From: an uncultured Prevotella sp.
GTDB taxonomy: Bacteria; Bacteroidota; Bacteroidia; Bacteroidales; Bacteroidaceae
DNA: 18,200 bases
Assembly: GCA_946998205.1 (NCBI GenBank)
Contig: CAMPYJ010000048.1
Coordinates: 1-18,200 of the forward strand
Direction of reading: 5' to 3'
The position numbers were made by a program, and so were the translations under genes. Of the stretch, positions 15,629-18,200 are shown piece after piece. The notes beneath the pieces are model-generated. The model was given only the letters and a program-made list of their open reading frames with translations. It had not been told where the DNA came from and made no database searches. Every line of letters starts with the position of its first letter. The first letter of the stretch is position 1.

Positions 15629-17102
15629 CTAATCAATAATAACCATGCAAGCTCGTGGTATGGAAAAAGCTCCTGCAAGTCCATCGAATTTGACGATAAT
15701 ACTCTTTTTGAAGTCTCTCGACCCTGTTTTTTCAAAAAAGAAACAAAGAAGTCCTCTTAGGAACTTCATTATATTTTTAGCGAAGAAGCAAGCTCCTATC
15801 CAAGTGTCAGCCGTATCGTTTAGTTTCGCCCGGATGTCGCTTGCCCGGTAAACCCTCTTGGTTGTTCCAAATGAGCCTTCTATTTCATTTCGCTCGCCGA
15901 TGGCTCTCTTCTTGTCCTCTGCGTGTGTGTCGTTCTCTTCCCTGGGAGGTCTGCCCAATGGACGATTGTAGCAATTGATATGGCGAGACTTGATGTGCTT
16001 CCTATTCTCTTTCCCCAGGTAGAGCTTGTCGGCCTGTATCTCCCTGGGCAGCATGCCGAAACGCTTTTTGTAGAGTTCCATCTGGGTGACGAGGTCGGAC
16101 GACTCGTTGTATGCGTCCCAGCTGAGATGATCCACATAAGTGTAGCCGTTGACGATGCTGGCACCAACCTTTGCCCCAAACTCGACCTTGGCCTTTGCCT
16201 TGCCCCTGACGATGGGACGGAGGTGAGGTTGATAGATACTGATGATGCGGTCGGCACATCTGCGGACATCTGCTCGAACATCATTTTTTGCTGTTCATAC
16301 ATCTTGAAAGCTGCCTGAAGACACATGTAGTCATGGCGGCTGAAGCAAGCAAGAAGTGTGCTTGACTGTTTGCCCAGGAAATCAAGAAACAGCTGGAAGT
16401 CTGCCTGCAGGCATCGTATCTGGATTAGTTTTGTCTTGTCAATGAGTTTCTTTCCCTTGCGTTTCTTCTTAATCAGTCCGATGAAGGCCTGGCGGGCTTC
16501 CGTGCGGTGGGTCTGCGGTTTCTTCACCTTGTGACGTGCGCAGAACTTGTCAAGCAGGCGGTCTATCAGCCCGCTGCCGTCCTCCAACAGGTTGGAATCC
16601 GTTGGATAGCGTACCTCGGCGTCGCAGCATGTGGCGTCAATCTTCATCGTCCCGCCGTGATCGTTGCCGTCCTCGTCCGTGCGCTCCCTCTTCGGCTTGC
16701 TCCCGTCTGCTTCCGCCAGCATCAGGGGCAGCATGTTGAAGAAGTCATGGTCGAGTCGCTTGCGGACAAGGACGAACAACTCTGGAACGAATGCCGGCTT
16801 TTCCGTAAACTCTTCAAGCCCAAGCAGGTACTGCATGTATGGGTTCTCCTGAATGGCTTGGATGCTTTTCTCATCGCTCAGTTTTTCCACATGCTTCACG
16901 ATTAGTGCTCCCACAACCATGCGGGCGGGCTTGTTGCCGGCACCATTGTGACTGTTCCTCAGACGTTTGTTGTATTCCTTCTCTATCCTGTCCCAGGGAA
17001 GGTGGTCGACCAGCTTGACCCAAGGTTGGATTTGCTCAATCCCGAAAGTGACTCCTGAAGTTCAAACAGGTCGTGACTGCGATATTGTGAGTAGTATTTC
17101 AT
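15629..17102 (-). pseudogene. frameshifted IS5/IS1182-like transposase
   Basis: The gene starts at the ATG at 17102 (MKYYSQYRSHDLFELQES). It shifts frame near 17043-17052 into FGIEQIQPWVKLVDHLPWDR, continues through MVVGALIVKHVEKLSD, and shifts again near 16258-16265 into CADRIISIYQPHLRPIV, ending at the stop at 15629. The conceptual product is about 490 residues, normal for the family. The DDE residues survive: D near 16636 (KIDATCCDAEVRYPTD), D near 16029 (EIQADKLYLG) and E near 15879 (RNEIEGSFGTTK). Because the catalytic residues and almost all the length are intact, decay is recent, or one shift could be a sequence error. A programmed shift is unlikely with two events far apart. Confidence 0.88.
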
Positions 17103-17155
17103 ATAGATTCTTGAATGTTTTAACATCCAAGGGTAGTCATTTTGGGCGAATTAAC

Positions 17156-17163
17156 CAAATTTA
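17156..17163 (-). promoter_or_regulatory. -7 box of the decayed transposase gene
   Basis: TAAATTTG on the minus strand matches TAnnTTTG and lies about 55 bp before the ATG at 17102. No good -33 box was found. Confidence 0.4.
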
Positions 17164-17215
17164 ATACAACATAAATAGTTAATTATCAGATAGTTAAAGT
17201 TAATTAGCAGACCCC

Positions 17216-17220
17216 AACTA
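17216..17220. repeat. right copy of 5-bp target duplication
   Basis: AACTA, identical to 15617-15621. Confidence 0.7.
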
Positions 17221-17246
17221 TACTGCGACGTTTTTCTGAGAAAAAG

Positions 17247-17279
17247 TTGCAGATTTCCGAGGGAATATTTGTAATTTTG
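17247..17279 (+). promoter_or_regulatory. promoter-like motif without a surviving gene
   Basis: TTGC at 17247-17250 and TAATTTTG at 17272-17279 have promoter spacing. The first ATG after it (17283) opens only six codons (MDLSFE). It may be the promoter of a gene that has since been lost, or of an RNA. Confidence 0.4.
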
Positions 17280-17712
17280 CTCATGGATTTGAGTTTTGAG
17301 TAATGTTTTTTGTCGCATCTAATTTACTCATTTTCCGTGACATACGGAAGTACTTAAAGCCTTTTTTATGTACTTCTTCACGAACTTATTCTAAATCAGA
17401 AACTTGGGCTAGCTAAACTCAAAGTGCTCTTCAAATGATGACTATTTCCAATTATGAGCATAAATCTTGCCGTGTCTAAAAAAATATGAGCCTCACGTGA
17501 GCGTCGCATAAATCTAATGCCAAGTGAGTGCGTGACCCTCGCACGGCCATTCTGGAGGTCGAGGTCTTCGCATGCCAAGGAATAATGTCAGGAAAGTTCT
17601 CCAGCTTGGAACAAAAATATATACCAAGTGGATGGCATGGAAATTAAATGACAGGACAAGAGGGAAAAACGAATTTATAAACCCAAGTGATATGATTGTT
17701 ACAAAAATAATA
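17280..17712. other. non-coding debris with small palindromes
   Basis: No protein was recognised. Visible structures: ttccgt-gacat-acggaa (17333-17349), the perfect palindrome CTCACGTGAG (17492-17501), and GTGCG-tgaccct-CGCAC (17528-17544). Short minus-strand frames overlap here in two registers without start signals or a family match; the stretch may be an intergenic repeat. Confidence 0.45.
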
Positions 17713-17720
17713 TAACTTTG
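17713..17720 (+). promoter_or_regulatory. -7 box before a short interrupted ORF
   Basis: TAACTTTG matches TAnnTTTG exactly, 10 bp before the ATG at 17730. The -33 region is poor. Confidence 0.4.
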
Positions 17721-17729
17721 CACTTGCTT

Positions 17730-18011
17730 ATGGAAATTCCCTCACCAAGGAAATACCATATTCCACGCAACTTTATCTTTGTCATCATCAATGGGATTTA
17801 TACGGCTCTCAACTTCTTCTTCTCGTAAGAACGTCCCGTTTTGGAGCCATGCTCCATAACAACCCATTTGAAACAGAGCATGCTGCGAGCGTTAGGGCTT
17901 GACACAAGCAACGTGCTTGTAGAAAATGCGCCATTGGTGGCGAAGCCCCACAGACCGCATGTCATCAAGCGGATTGACAGCCATAAAGACAACGAGCGGT
18001 CCATGCCGTAA
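17730..18011 (+). pseudogene. short ORF with one in-frame stop, unidentified
   Basis: From the ATG at 17730 the frame codes MEIPSPRKYHIPRNFIFVII and a further 12 residues, then TAA at 17826-17828. The same frame stays open for 60 more codons (including QSMLRALGLDTSNVLVENAP and a basic stretch KPHRPHVIKRIDSHKD) to a TAA at 18009. The first part has a basic N-terminus then a hydrophobic run, as in the start of a membrane protein. No family was recognised. It could be a gene broken by a stop, two joined remnants, or a 32-residue peptide gene followed by chance open frame. Confidence 0.35.
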
Positions 18012-18200
18012 GGTTAGTGGAACTTCGTGGCGGTATTGTTTAACCACTGAACAAATTGAAGATGAATGATATTTACCCTAATTCCGGTTTTATATACGAT
18101 AGTAGAGAGTTTTTGTTATCGTCATTTACAAATATAAAGCCTTTGGCCACGGCTCTTTCATTTAAGAAGTCTTGGTTCTTATTCTAAATATCATTATTTT
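18012..18200. other. right edge, no gene seen
   Basis: AT-rich sequence with no convincing start, promoter or family match; a gene beginning beyond the window cannot be excluded. Confidence 0.4.

Larger units (their letters stand above)
15622..17215 (-). mobile_element. decayed IS5/IS1182-like insertion sequence, about 1594 bp
   Basis: The left end GGGTATGCTAATCAATAATA (15622 on) and the inverted right end GGGGTCTGCTAATTAACTTT (from 17215 downward) align over about 22 bp with roughly 17 matches and one extra G. AACTA lies directly outside both ends. One transposase gene fills the element on the minus strand and its stop lies inside the left inverted end. The gene carries two frameshifts, so the element is no longer autonomous. 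Confidence 0.75.

Noticed and set aside
15923..16905. Plus-strand frames opposite the decayed transposase
   Set aside because: Antisense to a clear, though frameshifted, transposase; no recognisable protein.
17798..18004. 68-codon minus-strand frame
   Set aside because: No family signature or start signal; the plus-strand frame over the same bases has a promoter-like box and is somewhat more plausible.

Overview
The window looks like a chromosomal segment from a Prevotella-type member of the Bacteroidales. The evidence is a SusC/SusD pair, several promoter-like copies of the Bacteroidetes -7 motif TAnnTTTG, a Bacteroidales-type fused sensor kinase, and an accessory fraction dominated by insertion sequences. 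No tRNA, rRNA or CRISPR array was seen. Genus-level placement is inference.

Layout, left to right. (1) Positions 1-851 hold no convincing gene: a hairpin at 7-52, two copies of a ~72-bp tandem repeat at 71-213, then AT-rich leader. (2) 852-5608: an outer-membrane SusC-like TonB-dependent transporter and its SusD-like surface lipoprotein, 17 bp apart. No glycoside hydrolase or dedicated regulator follows. (3) 5609-8438: a pile-up of mobile DNA. It contains a 192-bp MITE-like element with 18-bp inverted ends, C-terminal remnants of two different transposases pointing at each other, and between them a complete IS66-family element (6067-8296, tnpB + tnpC, 21-bp inverted repeats, perfect 8-bp target duplication). 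(4) 13280-8439, minus strand: a three-gene overlapping operon. It encodes an 1184-aa kinase that looks like two sensor kinases fused end to end, a response regulator, and a half-size membrane protein resembling the start of AbgT transporters. (5) 13504-15480, plus strand, divergent from the operon: a LacI-family regulator and a protein resembling the helical parts of a nucleotidyltransferase family but without the catalytic core. (6) 15617-17220: a decayed IS5/IS1182-like element with two frameshifts whose ends and 5-bp target duplication can still be read. (7) 17221-18200: mostly non-coding debris with promoter-like motifs, small palindromes and one short ORF interrupted by an in-frame stop.

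How it may work together. SusC/SusD would import a glycan or oligosaccharide, substrate unknown. The kinase, regulator and membrane protein form one translationally coupled unit, so the membrane protein is probably a partner or target of that signalling pathway. The LacI regulator and the operon share a 223-bp divergent promoter region containing a GTAAACGTT half-operator. The most unusual item is the kinase: its first module has a complete GHKL ATPase. Its second has a good candidate phospho-acceptor histidine but an ATPase-like tail that has lost the glycine-rich boxes, which suggests division of labour inside one polypeptide.
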